Shown here in pieces: positions 51,153 to 61,446 of a stretch of 64,000 nt of DNA (positions within the stretch are counted from its first letter, which is position 1; each line of letters begins with the position of its first letter). A model generated the notes under the pieces. The model worked only from the letters and a program-made list of their open reading frames with translations, did no database searches and had not been told where the DNA came from. The position numbers and the translations under genes were made by a program. This DNA is from Thecaphora thlaspeos (taxonomy: Eukaryota > Basidiomycota > Ustilaginomycetes > Urocystidales > Glomosporiaceae): contig UWYS01000029.1 of the NCBI GenBank assembly GCA_900291925.1, positions 186,001 to 250,000 on the forward strand, written 5' to 3'.

Positions 51153-52619
51153 ATGGCATCGCTACGCACAGCGCTGCGTTTATCCAGGCTCCAGCTCAAC
51201 AGCCTGCCGGTCATCTCGTTCTCGTCCTCAAGCTCCTCCTTCACCACCCCTCTTGCCCGCCTGCGCCACACCTCGGCTGCGCTTGCTCCTTCCACAGCCT
51301 CCCCAGCCCCTCTGCTCCGATCTGCAGTCCGTTCCTTTTCATCGTCGAGCTCAAGATGCTCAGGCCATGCCTACGACGACACGCCATCCGGCTACTCGAA
51401 GCCGCAGTCGTCCAAGTCGTCGCGCCCCTGGTACCGCTCGCCCACCACGCTCGTGCTCGGCTTCATCCCCATCGTCACGTTCGGTCTCGGATACTGGCAG
51501 ATCAAGCGCCTGCAGTGGAAGGTCAACCTCATCGAAGAACTAGAGGACAAACTTCGGAAGCAACCCTTCAGCCTCCCTCGCAACATCAAGTAAGTCAGGT
51601 CCCTCTCCTTTGCGGCCACATCCCTTGCTGACAGCAGGCTTGAGTCGCTGACACCGCGCACCACCCTGCTTCTCCGCTCAGCCTCGATGTGTTGCCCGAG
51701 TTCGACTTCCGCCTGGTCAAGCTGAGGGGCACGTTTGATCACTCCCGGTCAATTTTCCTCGGCCCGCGCGTCCGCGAGGGTGTGCTCGGATTCCACGTCG
51801 TCGTCCCCATGTACCGCGCAGAGGGGGGCGGTATGGTGCTCGTCAACCGCGGCTTCGTATCCGAGAAGAACATCATCGGAACCGGCGCCAACAGAAGGCT
51901 GAAGGACGAAGCCATGGTGAGTAGTTCCGTCCGTCGAGGCCCTACCGCTCTCGTCGGTGTATACACTTCTGCCGCCGCTGACAAGACTTTCACCATCCCC
52001 TCCGACCTCTGATATGTCATGTTGGACGGCTCAGCCACGAGGCGAGGTGGATTTCGTCGCGCTTCTTCCACGCATCTACCCGCCCAACACCTTTACGCCG
52101 GCGAGTGATCCCAAGACGAACTCGTGGTACCACGCCGACCCCGCCGCTATGGCAGAGTGGGCATCTGCTCAAGTGGGCACTTCGGCTCTCACGCTGCCAC
52201 CCTCTTCGAGCGGTGACGACGCGCTGGCGGACGAGCACACGCCCAGCGCCGGTGTAGCAGAGAGCGTCAAGGGTATGTTGGGCCTCGACACGGCCACGTC
52301 GAAAGAGTCGCAACGCGTCCTCCCCATCTTCCTGGAAGAGGTGTTTGACGGTAACGTCGGTGAAGCTTCGGCCCGTGTCGCTCAGGGTGTACCCGTAGGT
52401 CGAGCTGCGACTATTGAATTGCGCAACCAACACGCCGTCTATGCCGCTACCTGGTGAGTCGAGGCGTATCTACCTTGTCCCCGTTATGAGCGGAGCGGAA
52501 CGATGGCGGCATAGGACGTCCATTCTCACCATGAGACTTGCCGTATGAATTTGCACAGGTTCTCGCTATCGGCGTGTACGGCAGTCATGTTCGGTTTTTT
52601 GGTGCGAAAAGGTCGCTAG
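51153..52619 (+). CDS. SHY1: SURF1/SHY1 cytochrome c oxidase assembly protein
   Basis: Four exons, 51153-51589, 51682-51916, 52035-52453 and 52559-52619, give 383 aa with matching phases. A Ser/Arg-rich mitochondrial presequence leads to TM1 (SPTTLVLGFIPIVTFGLGYW) and the SURF1 motif QIKRLQWKVNLIEELEDKL. The intermembrane domain includes DHSRSIFLGPRVREGVLGFH, VLVNRGFVSEKN and NSWYHADPAAMAEWA. The last exon supplies TM2 (FSLSACTAVMFGFL) and a basic end. SURF1/Shy1 acts in the inner membrane during Cox1 haem a insertion and early complex IV assembly. A linker of about 45 residues with Ser/Asp runs before TM2 is longer than in animals. It converges with the transporter gene, with 222 bp between stops. 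Confidence 0.93.
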
Positions 52620-52752
52620 AGACGAGTGTCAAGACTGGAATGAAGTACCCGCCGTCGTGCCCGCGATAGGAAGAGGCCAGGGGAATCGGCACAGCCCATC
52701 GGTTGTCATGATACCCCTTGTCCTGGCCCCATACGATGTTTGATTCAATCCA

Positions 52753-52764
52753 CCCCCCCCCCCC
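52753..52764 (+). repeat. poly-C run
   Basis: Twelve consecutive C residues between the convergent SURF1 and transporter genes; a likely site of length error. Confidence 0.9.
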
Positions 52765-52841
52765 TATCAGCTTGGAATGTAAGCGATACGACAATGGATC
52801 TCGTTTCTAGGCTATGCATTGCCACCGAGCGTGCACAGTTT

Positions 52842-54366
52842 CTACAGATCCTTCTTGTGCTGTTCCTTTTTGTTCGTATCCACCTTCCTGCTACCAGCCA
52901 AGGAGTATGCAATGGTACCAAGCAACACGGTGCTCGCACCAATCCACAACCCCGCATTGGCCTTTCCCTCTCCGACGAGCATGACGGAGATGACGAGACT
53001 CAAGGCCTTCCTCACCACCAACACGAGCGTCACGGTGAGCGAGCTCACTTTGGACGTGAGACTATTGACGCCGTTGATGCAGAGTAGCTGTGTGAGGACG
53101 TTGAGAAGAAGCGGAAGGTAGAAGAAAGGTACCTCGATTCCGTACCCGGTTAGGGAAGAAGGTAGCGAGAGGTGAGAGGAAAGGTCCAAGGTCCGTCCCA
53201 CCCTGTCGTCGTCGGCGGCGGCGACGAGCGAGAAGGGTGAGAGTCGACCGAGAGTGCGAGGACGTCCGACGCCGATCCACCATTTCTCGGTCTGATTGGC
53301 TAGACGGATCTCGGAGATCAGTTTGTCCCGACGTAGGAGAAAGATGGGTAGACTGAGAAGGTGCGAGTAAAACAAAGATTCGCGCCAGTTGGACGTGCCG
53401 TAGACTCGGAACGTCTTTTCTTGCCATAACCCCATGAGACCTGTGAGAAGGAGGGCGAGGAGAAGCAGCAGGACACCCTGGATGTAGCTCCCTACTTGGG
53501 TTGAATCAGACGGCGTCGAAGAGGACGAGGAGGGAGAGGGGGAAGAAGAGTAGAGCGTGGAAGAGATGACGCCGGCCGTGACGAGGAGGACGGATGCGAT
53601 CTGCAAGGGTGTGTACCTGGCGTAGCCCGACGGAGGGATGACACGAGGAACAGTACAGTCAGTCGCGCGCGTTTGGCGCGCGCCTACAATCTGTCTGAAG
53701 GCTTCTACTCACTTCCTCTTTTGCACGGCCCAGCCGAGGATCATGTTGATGACCAGACCTGCACTCCTAAAGACGATGTGCACGGGCATGGGAATGCTAC
53801 AGGCAAAGGCCATGTTGTTGAGGAGCGATGTAGAAAAGTAGAGTGCGACCTGGACGAACCAGCGTGACAGCGGGACGGCCCTGGGTCGAAGACGCGGTAG
53901 AAGCGAGCGCGAGGGGAGGTAGAGGTGTCGAGGTAGACAGAACAAGGTCGTGGTGAGGAACTGGGCAAAGGTTATCAGCGTACCGGATTGCGGCAGCTGG
54001 GTGGTGGAGAGTTCGAGCGCCCAGGCGTTGCTGTTTGGCGAGCGAGGAGAGAGGGGGAAGGGGAGCGGTTGGGTGAGATGGTGCGAGGGCCAGAGATGTG
54101 AGGAGAGGAGACGACAAGGGGGGGCAGGGAACATACCTGCAACACCCTCCGAAGATCAAAGAGAGAACAATGATCCATTCTGAAGCGGTGGTCTGTAGTA
54201 GCACAGGGACGAGAGCGGTGTTGCGTGTGACATGGTGGTGGTGGCTATGGCTGTTGTTGGTTGGGACGAGGCGGTTGTGGTGGTGGGGTTTTGAGGGGAG
54301 GAGCGGGGAGGCGGGTGGGGCTGCGTGTGTCTGACGAGAGCGAGGGATGGTGGAGCGTGCCGCCAT
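52842..54366 (-). CDS. UAA-family nucleotide-sugar transporter (YEA4/SLC35B-like)
   Basis: Three exons, 54366-54137, 54030-53713 and 53616-52842, give 440 aa with matching phases. Hydrophobic segments are spread over the length: EWIIVLSLIFGGC, LALLLTGLMGLWQEKTF, VPFFYLPLLLNVLTQLLCIN and a final GLWIGASTVLLGTIAYSLAG. UAA-family motifs include LNNMAFACSIPMPVHIVFRS with NMILGWAVQKRKYT, and QEKTFRVYGTSNWRESLFYS. This is the pattern of the SLC35B4/Yea4 group (UDP-GlcNAc or UDP-xylose transport into ER/Golgi). The substrate cannot be decided from sequence. Unusual are an N-terminal His/Pro/Ser-rich extension (about 50 residues) and loops with Ser and Asp runs. Confidence 0.88.
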
Positions 54367-55061
54367 AGTTTTGCGGTCGAGATTGGAGAGGATGGAGTGG
54401 GCGTCGTTGAAGAGGAGAGGCGAGGGGCGAGGGGCGAGTGGTGGGAGGGAATTGGTGGATCAGCACCAACTCGAGAGACGAGGCTGGCTGCGAGGGGAAG
54501 AGAGAAGGGAGAGGGGAAACCCATGTATTGCCGGACCCCGCAGGGGGGGACGCCGCGAGCTCCCAGCCGCCGCCGTAGGGCCGGCCGGTCGAGCGCCACA
54601 TGAGAGCGAGGCGTAGAAGAGCGCAGGGCGCGCGAGAACGAAAGAAAGCTAACTACATGCGAGGCGAGTGAGCGAGGACATTTAAGGAGGGAAGGGTAGG
54701 CAAAAGGAAGCAAGTCGACGCCGTCGAGCGGCGTCGACGAGGAGAGATGATGGAGGAGAGGAGAGAGGCAGAGTGCCAGCGAGGCAGAGTGCCAGCGAGG
54801 CAGAGTGCCGGCCTGCCTCGCTGCCTCGAACTGGCGCATCCTGCGCCCGGATCCGAGCGCCGAGCAGCCCGCCTAGACGCTCCCGCCCCGCAAGCGACAC
54901 GTGATCCAATCTCGGCGTGCGGCGCGAGATTCTTGGATTGGTCCGAGCGTCTTTTGCCTGGCGTTGCCCGCGTTGCCTCCCTTGCCTCTCTCCCTCTCCC
55001 ACTTCCTCTCCCACCACCACCACCCGCCACCAACCGCCACCGACCCACCCCCTCAACAGCC
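54367..55061. promoter_or_regulatory. divergent promoter, transporter / TEN1-like gene
   Basis: 695 bp between divergent starts. A 16-bp unit (GAGGCAGAGTGCCAGC) is repeated about 2.7 times at 54765-54809. The part next to 55062 is C/A-rich leader. Confidence 0.5.
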
Positions 55062-55743
55062 ATGTCCCATCCCACCCCCTCCTTCCTTCTTCCCATCCCG
55101 GACATCCAACCATCTCGCGACATCAACTTCAAGATCCGCACCGTGGGCCACGTCCTCGCCCTTTCCTGCACGCGTTCCTCTGCACTTCTCTCGTATGGCA
55201 ATGCATCCTTACGACTCGACCTATCCCTCTGCACACACGGTGCAGCAGACGCAGATGCACGTGCAGGATGGCCAAACTACCGCGCCAACTCCAGCAGCAC
55301 CCGTAGCGTGTATCCCCCTCGACTCAAGTATTTGGTCATGTGTCTTGGATATCTCGATCCTGAGAGCCAAGTGAGCTTCCCCGCTCTCAACGCTCGTCCT
55401 GCCGTGCTAGGTGGTCCGTACTGACAACCTTGCCTGCCCTGAATGCACAAAACAGACGAGCCAGCCTCCTTCAACATGCACATGGGAGCAGCAAGCCACC
55501 ACGTCGAGTCCCATACCGCCACCCTATCCGCATTGCATCTTGCGCGTCCTACTCCTCAACGAGCTAGACGCCCACTTCGACATCCACCTCTGGACAAACG
55601 CCGCCAGGTTGAGATCCGCCTTTGAGTACAAGACAAGAGCCACCTCCGGCGCAGAGGCAAAGAACAGACTGCTGCGTGGAGCAGACATGATCCAGTCCGC
55701 CAGTACAAGAGCCGACGTAGACGTCATCCAGCTCAGCGATTGA
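55062..55743 (+). CDS. TEN1-like OB-fold protein (candidate CST telomere complex subunit)
   Basis: Exons 55062-55370 and 55456-55743 join in phase 0 and give 198 aa. The order of features follows TEN1: SFLLPIPDI near the N-terminus, then KIRTVGHVLAL (first OB strand), SALLSYGNASLRLDLSL, LKYLVMCLGYLDPES, and after the intron HCILRVLLLNELDAHFDIHL with the C-terminal helix WTNAARLRSAFEYK. TEN1 pairs with STN1 and CTC1 on telomeric ssDNA and promotes polymerase-alpha fill-in. Fungal TEN1 is usually 100-150 aa; here a loop insert (about 30 residues before LKYLVM) and a C-terminal tail add length. Identity is low, so this is a structural-pattern call. It converges with the polyphosphatase gene. Confidence 0.5.
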
Positions 55744-55942
55744 GAAGGCCACAACATGACAAACCCCACCACACCATCCCCCCCGTCGAGACCGAGACAT
55801 ACCCACCAGCATGCACTGTACCAACACACGCACATACGATATACCCACCCACGAGCCACACAGCAATCCAATCGCCCATCTGCATCGCCCCTTTCCACGT
55901 CGTTTAAAGTACGGTCCATGGCATTGCCTTGTCCGGCATCTA

Positions 55943-58255
55943 TCACTTCTTGCCTCTAGCGCCCGCACTCTCGGTATAGATCCTAGCCACGAAACGTCTC
56001 CACAGCTTCTGATCCACCACCAACCTCCTACCCAGATCGAGCATCGCATCCACCGTGATGCAAGGTAGCGCGTAATCTGTAAACTTGCGCAGTGCTTTCG
56101 GCGGTTTCCACCGCGCCATCGTCGTCGTTGCAGCTGTTGCTGCATCGTAGTCGTCGTCGGATCCTTGCGCGATCAGAGACAAGGGGTCCAACTCGAGTCT
56201 ATCCAGTTCGCGTTCCAAAAGGTGCCGAGGAACCGGCACGGATGCCGTACCCTCCGGTACCTTCTTTGGTCGCATCATCTCCTGCCACAGCGTGCGAGCT
56301 TCGTACGTCGTGTACATCAGCCGGAAATCCACCTCGACCTGTTCGGCCTCGTGTCTTCTCTTCTCCTCGTCCTTTCCCTCGTCGTGCTTCTTCTCCTTCC
56401 TCTTCTCCTTCTTGCCCTTGTCCTTGTCGCCTTTCAACGGCGTCGTCGCATCGGCACCTCCCTCTAGGATCCGCTCAATGTGCTTGTTCTGCTCGTCGAT
56501 CTCCATCACCCACTGACTGTAGCCCAGCAGACTGAGGTACCTATTCCTCCGCGATGGCGAGTCGGCCGAAGCGTGCCGTGGCTTCTCCTTGCCGTGCTTC
56601 TTCTTTTTCTTCTTCCGGTGGTGCTTGTGCTTCTTCTTCCCATCGTCGTCCGGTAGAGGACGGTGGTGGTGTCGCGAGGCGGTGTCCACGTGCCTCTCCA
56701 GGTCGCCGTCGTCGTGATTGTCCGCCTTCAAATCGCCGCTAGAGGGTAGGTCGCTGGTCTCGTTTGACCGCGCTGCATCGGCAAGCGAGGCATCGTACCG
56801 CTCGGATTCGGACGTGTTGTACGTCCACACGCGGAACGTAGGATAGTAGGTGGGGATGATGCTGGGCGCCGTAAAGAAGACCGAGTAGTAGTCGTTGTTC
56901 GTCCGCGCCCTGCCCGGGATCGAAGAAAAGGCCTGGCGCAGATCGGCGGGCAGCCCCTCGTCGCCCATCACCTCGACGTCGTCGTCGTCAGCATCGTCAT
57001 TGGCACGGCTCGACTGCTTCTCGATGGCCGCGTCCTCCTCGTCTGCTTCCACGGCGCCGAGAGCGTCGATGTCTGCGCTGTAGACGGCCTCCTGATCCTC
57101 TTGGACAAAGAAGACGTCGGTGTTCATGTGGCCAAAGTGCTGTCCCACCACCGTGTCCTGGTACCGCAGCACGATGTCCGTGTACCGCTTGTAGCAGCGC
57201 CGGAAGTAGTTGCCCGCGGTGGGCGGGACGTGTCCGAGGATGTGCGCCTGCATCTTCCTCCTCCGCAGCAGGTCGAGCTGCACCTCGAGCCAGTCGAGCT
57301 GCGCCGTGCCCGGGTCGACGTCGCTCTCGCCGTGGCGCTTCTTTGTCTTTGCGCAGCCGTCGACGGCCTTGTTGCTATCGTAAAAGTAGAGCGTGTTGAG
57401 GCTCATGGCCGCCAGACGGTTGGCGAGCAACTCCTTGACAAAGTAGCCGCCCTGCTCGAACGTATGGAACTCGTACTCGGGGATGTGGTCCGCCCAGATC
57501 CGGACGAACTCCTTGATGATGGCGTTGGGACCGGGGAAGAGGATGTTGTGCGGGAAGATGTCGTTGTTGCCGAGAGAGGGGACCACGGGGACGCCGGGGA
57601 AGGCGTCCTCGATCTGCTTGAGCGTCCACCTGTTGAGCTCAAAGATCTCGGGCAGCGTGCGCGGCACCTTTGCGTCGATGTCGTGGCGCGCCGAGTCTCC
57701 CGTCCAGATGATGAAGTCGAAGCCCAGCCCGGCCGTGCTGTTGTTGTCACGGCTCCTGCTCCGCCCGGGCTCGAAGTCTGCACCGGCGATCGCGCCTGGA
57801 TCCCCGGCTGTGGCGGACGCCTTTGGCATCCAGTTCTGCGAGATCCATTTGAGCGCCGAGAGCACCAGCCTCGGCGGGGCGTCGCAGTCGCTGACGCCCG
57901 TCCCCCACCACCCGGCGCGCCACCTGCCCTCCTTCTTGCTCTTCTTTGGCTTGCGGTGGTGGCATGCCGACTCGACGGCTGTACCGTGCTTGTAGAAGGT
58001 ATCTGGATGGAGGTCGGTGATGTGCAGGAAGCGTCCGTACGGTGATCGAGGTTCTGCATCCGTCGCGAGAGGCCAAGGCGCCGGCGGCGACCAAGACGAT
58101 GCTGCTGCCTGCATCGGTGCGGTCGAAGGGACCTGCCAGGGGATCTGGCTCGCTGCGACGCTCCTGCCATTGTTGCTGCTGCCACTGCTCGGGCCCAGCA
58201 GCGGCCACAGCGGCAGCAGCACCAGGAGCAGCGCTGGCGTCCGAGGCGCCAGCAT
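55943..58255 (-). CDS. PPN1: vacuolar endopolyphosphatase
   Basis: An intronless 770-aa protein. It has an N-terminal signal-anchor (residues about 7-24). The metallophosphatase motifs are FLHITDLHPD (Asp81, His83), IIWTGDSARHD, PSLGNNDIFPHN, HILGHVPPTAGNYFRRC and HFGHMNTDVFF. These motifs with the length define the Ppn1 family, which cleaves inorganic polyphosphate inside the vacuole after sorting as a type II membrane protein. Long Lys/His/Asp/Glu-rich inserts (for example KKKHKHHRKKKKKKHGK and KGKKEKRKEKKHDEGK) interrupt the C-terminal half. Their charge could bind polyphosphate, but this is inference. N-glycosylation sequons (NNST, NTSE, NETS) fit a lumenal domain. The start ATG is at 58255. 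Confidence 0.94.
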   Translation of the reverse strand: MLAPRTPALLLVLLPLWPLLGPSSGSSNNGRSVAASQIPWQVPSTAPMQAAASSWSPPAPWPLATDAEPRSPYGRFLHITDLHPDTFYKHGTAVESACHHRKPKKSKKEGRWRAGWWGTGVSDCDAPPRLVLSALKWISQNWMPKASATAGDPGAIAGADFEPGRSRSRDNNSTAGLGFDFIIWTGDSARHDIDAKVPRTLPEIFELNRWTLKQIEDAFPGVPVVPSLGNNDIFPHNILFPGPNAIIKEFVRIWADHIPEYEFHTFEQGGYFVKELLANRLAAMSLNTLYFYDSNKAVDGCAKTKKRHGESDVDPGTAQLDWLEVQLDLLRRRKMQAHILGHVPPTAGNYFRRCYKRYTDIVLRYQDTVVGQHFGHMNTDVFFVQEDQEAVYSADIDALGAVEADEEDAAIEKQSSRANDDADDDDVEVMGDEGLPADLRQAFSSIPGRARTNNDYYSVFFTAPSIIPTYYPTFRVWTYNTSESERYDASLADAARSNETSDLPSSGDLKADNHDDGDLERHVDTASRHHHRPLPDDDGKKKHKHHRKKKKKKHGKEKPRHASADSPSRRNRYLSLLGYSQWVMEIDEQNKHIERILEGGADATTPLKGDKDKGKKEKRKEKKHDEGKDEEKRRHEAEQVEVDFRLMYTTYEARTLWQEMMRPKKVPEGTASVPVPRHLLERELDRLELDPLSLIAQGSDDDYDAATAATTTMARWKPPKALRKFTDYALPCITVDAMLDLGRRLVVDQKLWRRFVARIYTESAGARGKK

Positions 58256-58579
58256 GGCGAGGGGTAACTAACTGGTGGAAGGCCTTCCGCGTCGCTCTGC
58301 CTGTCGTGTTCGGTCGGATGTTGGTGCTCTCTATAAGTCCACGTTGGAAGGCGACGGCGCGCGGGGTCGGTCCGTGGTGGTGGTGCGGATAGGATGGACC
58401 GCTGAAAAGGCCGAAGGGAAGAAGACCCTCTGGTCGATCCTTTGCGCACGTGCAGCGATACGCAGGCCGGATTTCGTCATCGGCCGCCGATGGCGAGAGA
58501 AAAAGGTGGACCCAGTCAGTCACCGCGATTGCATAAACATTACGAATTATTAAGGTTGTTTCTTTACTGAAGTTTAGGC

Positions 58580-58687
58580 GGGTCCAATCGTATAGTGGCT
58601 TATTATGCTGTCTTAGGGTTTATCTTGACCATCTCAAGAGGTTTGCACTCTGACAGAGGTCCCCGGTTCGATTCCGGGTTGGACCCT
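58580..58687 (+). tRNA. tRNA-Pro(AGG) with intron
   Basis: A perfect acceptor stem GGGTCCA/TGGACCC, discriminator T at 58687. The anticodon stem CTGTC/GACAG is perfect. The loop starts TTAGGG, so the anticodon is AGG (58615-58617), and an intron of about 32 nt follows position 37. The variable loop AGGTC and the T-arm CCCGGTTCGATTCCGGG match eukaryotic tRNA-Pro. Confidence 0.93.
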
Positions 58688-61446
58688 TCTTTTATTTCTT
58701 TCAATGCTCTCCTTTTTTCATTTTGTTGTTTCGGAGCACTTTTCTCATCACCAAGCGACTCTTAAAGCAGGGAAGCTCTTTCTCCATGTACCTCGTCGTG
58801 CTATATGATACCGGCACCTTGGGCTCGTGCATGCCTATGCTCTTTGTTGTTCGACAATCTGACAGACGCAGCCGGCCGGCGGAACACTTGACACTGGACG
58901 GCCACCCTGCCATCGTCGCCCACGACACGAAGATGACACAGGGAGAGACCTGCTGCCTACGGTCAACCCTGACGAGGGGAAGGACGACCCTCTTGCTACA
59001 TATCTCGTCGACAGCACGACGTCAACGGCTCCGCTTGCTTCATTATTATCGCGCGAGGGTTTTCGTCGAACGGCTGCAAGTCTAGGACGTCCCAGCGAGC
59101 ATGGTGGCCGGTCGCCTTGCCGGTGACATGATGTCGAGCCACGACTACTTACAACCTGCAAAGCGCGTTCCGCTCCCTCGAGGAACGGCCAGTCAACTAC
59201 TGTAGTCTGAGTCTAACCTCGCCCCGTTCTGCCAACGCTGACGTGCCGCGAAGCCCCTTGTACGAGGTCCTGACAGCCAAGCAGGACAGAACGCGCGGTA
59301 CTCGCGTAACAAATACGTGCGCTAGGCGGACAAGTCAGAGGTTAGGACGTGCAGAGCCACGCCTGACTACATCTGGCTTGGCGTGAGCGCTTCAGAGGGC
59401 GAAAGATGAAGCAAGCTGGACTCCAGTAAACACTTCAGCACCAGCAAAATCCCCCATCGCTCGCTTGCTTGCGCTTTGACCTCACTCTCGGACCGACGTT
59501 CTCGACCCCTTGTGCAAAGGTTGTTGCGCTTCCGACCGAGTCGTTGGGAGGGAGGTGTTGCTCCGACGGCCTCGCCCGAGGCAACAGGCGACGTACAGGA
59601 GGTATGTACTGTAATGTAGTTAGAGTGCTTTCTTACCGCCATTGAGGGTTTCACGATGGACGTGTCAGGTCCAGTGCGCTCCTCTTCTTTAGCGACGTTA
59701 TTGGGCGTGCTGGCTGCAGCACATTGCAGCATTAAGGCATGCGCTGCGCCCGCCACGAAGCCGAAGAACGCGCCCTAGCCGCTGCCTGCCTGCCTCTACA
59801 CAAGTTACATACAGGCACGGCACTGTATCTTCGCCAGCCTGGCCTCATGCTGAAGGGTCCTTGATTGCTCATCATGCGATGAAATCTCGCTAGCCTGCCT
59901 ACATACATATGTAGAGAGCGCTCATCAGCACGCAGCGCGAATCCGACGACTTCCGCGCTACGCAAGCTGACTTGGCAGGGGGTGGACGGGGGTGGACGGG
60001 GGTGGACGGGGGCGGGGATGGCCCGCCTACCTTCACCCCTTTGGACGCTACATATATGCGCGACACATTATTGGCGGATCTTCCATGCACCTGGTTGGGG
60101 CCGCGAGTGATGGGGCTGGCCATTTCCGACAGGCCGACGATCCCGCTTCGCTTGAAGATCTGCTCTGATCTGCGCGTACGCGCGCCCGCTCGCTCGCCTT
60201 GCGGTCAAGAACTGCTTCTCTTGCTCCTCGTCCAGGCCTCCTCTTGCGCTGGCGGGATCCCCTTACCGCACCTTGGCACTCAGTGGGCGTCGGAGTCCAG
60301 GCGGCGGATAGACCGTGCCGCAACGACCCCCAACCCCCAACCCCCCGCACACGGCCGCCGCCACGCCCCCGGATCCCGGCTTTTCGTTACGAGGTGATGA
60401 GAAGCAAGCAAGCCAACGAGGAACGTCGTACGTACGCTCGACGACGACGCTGTTGCCATAGGCATGTGTATGGCCCGCTCAAGGGACCACAGCACGACCA
60501 GTCTGCTCCCCATAAAGGGCCCTCACTCTCGCGTAGCTCGAGGAAAGATCCTGAGCCAATCCAAACGTTCGGCTCTGCTTCCGACGGTGCAGTTCGTCCG
60601 TCACCTGCCGCAGATACCCAGCGCGCGCGCGGTCGACGGAAGGGGGCCGACAAGGATCGAGCAGTCAGACGGACGAAGGCGAAGACCCCGCCGTCACCAG
60701 CCTTGCCTGGGCTTGTGCCGAGACCTGACCGCCGTCGGCCCAGCCGCCGTTGCTCCTTTGTTGTCACTCCTGAGGCACATGCACGAGCCGCTTGATCGTG
60801 CCTTGCCGACCTGCTGCGGTCACGGCCACGCCATTCCACTCGTGATTGTGGGCGCGCTTGGAGCGTCGGCCCGGGAGCGGTGGGGGGTGGGACGGTCGTG
60901 CCGAAGCCAACACCCGCGTGTTGCGATGCGATTGGCCCATTCATGACACCTCTGTGCTCGCCGCTGTTCCGGAACGGGAGCCATCTTGCAACGACAGCGC
61001 CGCGCTCGCCCCAGTGGACTACCGTCGGCCTGGTGGCCCATCGGCCCTTCCGCTGCTCCCCTTCCCTTTAAACACCTGCTGTCTCCTTCGTCCGCGTTCT
61101 CCTCCCCTCTTTCCCTCCTTCGTTACCAGCATAGATCCCCCCTCCTTCCTTTCCTTCTTCCTTCCCTTATCATCCTCACCCTCGTTTATTCTCGTCCTCC
61201 CTCCCCCCTCTTTCCCAAGTCATCCCCCTCCTCTCCCCCAGACGTTCTCTCTCGCTCTCTCGCATTTCTCTTCCGACTCCCCACACGCTCCTTATCTACC
61301 GCTAGAACAACCTCGACTCGCCACAGCTAGACAGCACAAACGAATTCGACTGAACGTCTCCCAAGCCGCCACCGCCCCTACCTGCACCTCCGACCCCTTT
61401 CTCCCTCCTCCGCCAGCGTTCCTCTATCACAAAGACCGCATACATC
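58688..61446. other. 2.8-kb gene-poor region and glyoxal oxidase leader
   Basis: No gene is supported in 58.7-61.0 kb. A 10-bp unit (GGGGGTGGAC) is repeated about 3.5 times at 59977-60013. From about 61050 to 61440 the + strand is strongly C/T-rich, the likely promoter and leader of the glyoxal oxidase gene. Confidence 0.45.
59977..60013 (+). repeat. 10-bp tandem repeat (GGGGGTGGAC)
   Basis: Three perfect units and a partial fourth. The G-runs could form quadruplex DNA on the + strand. Confidence 0.9.
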
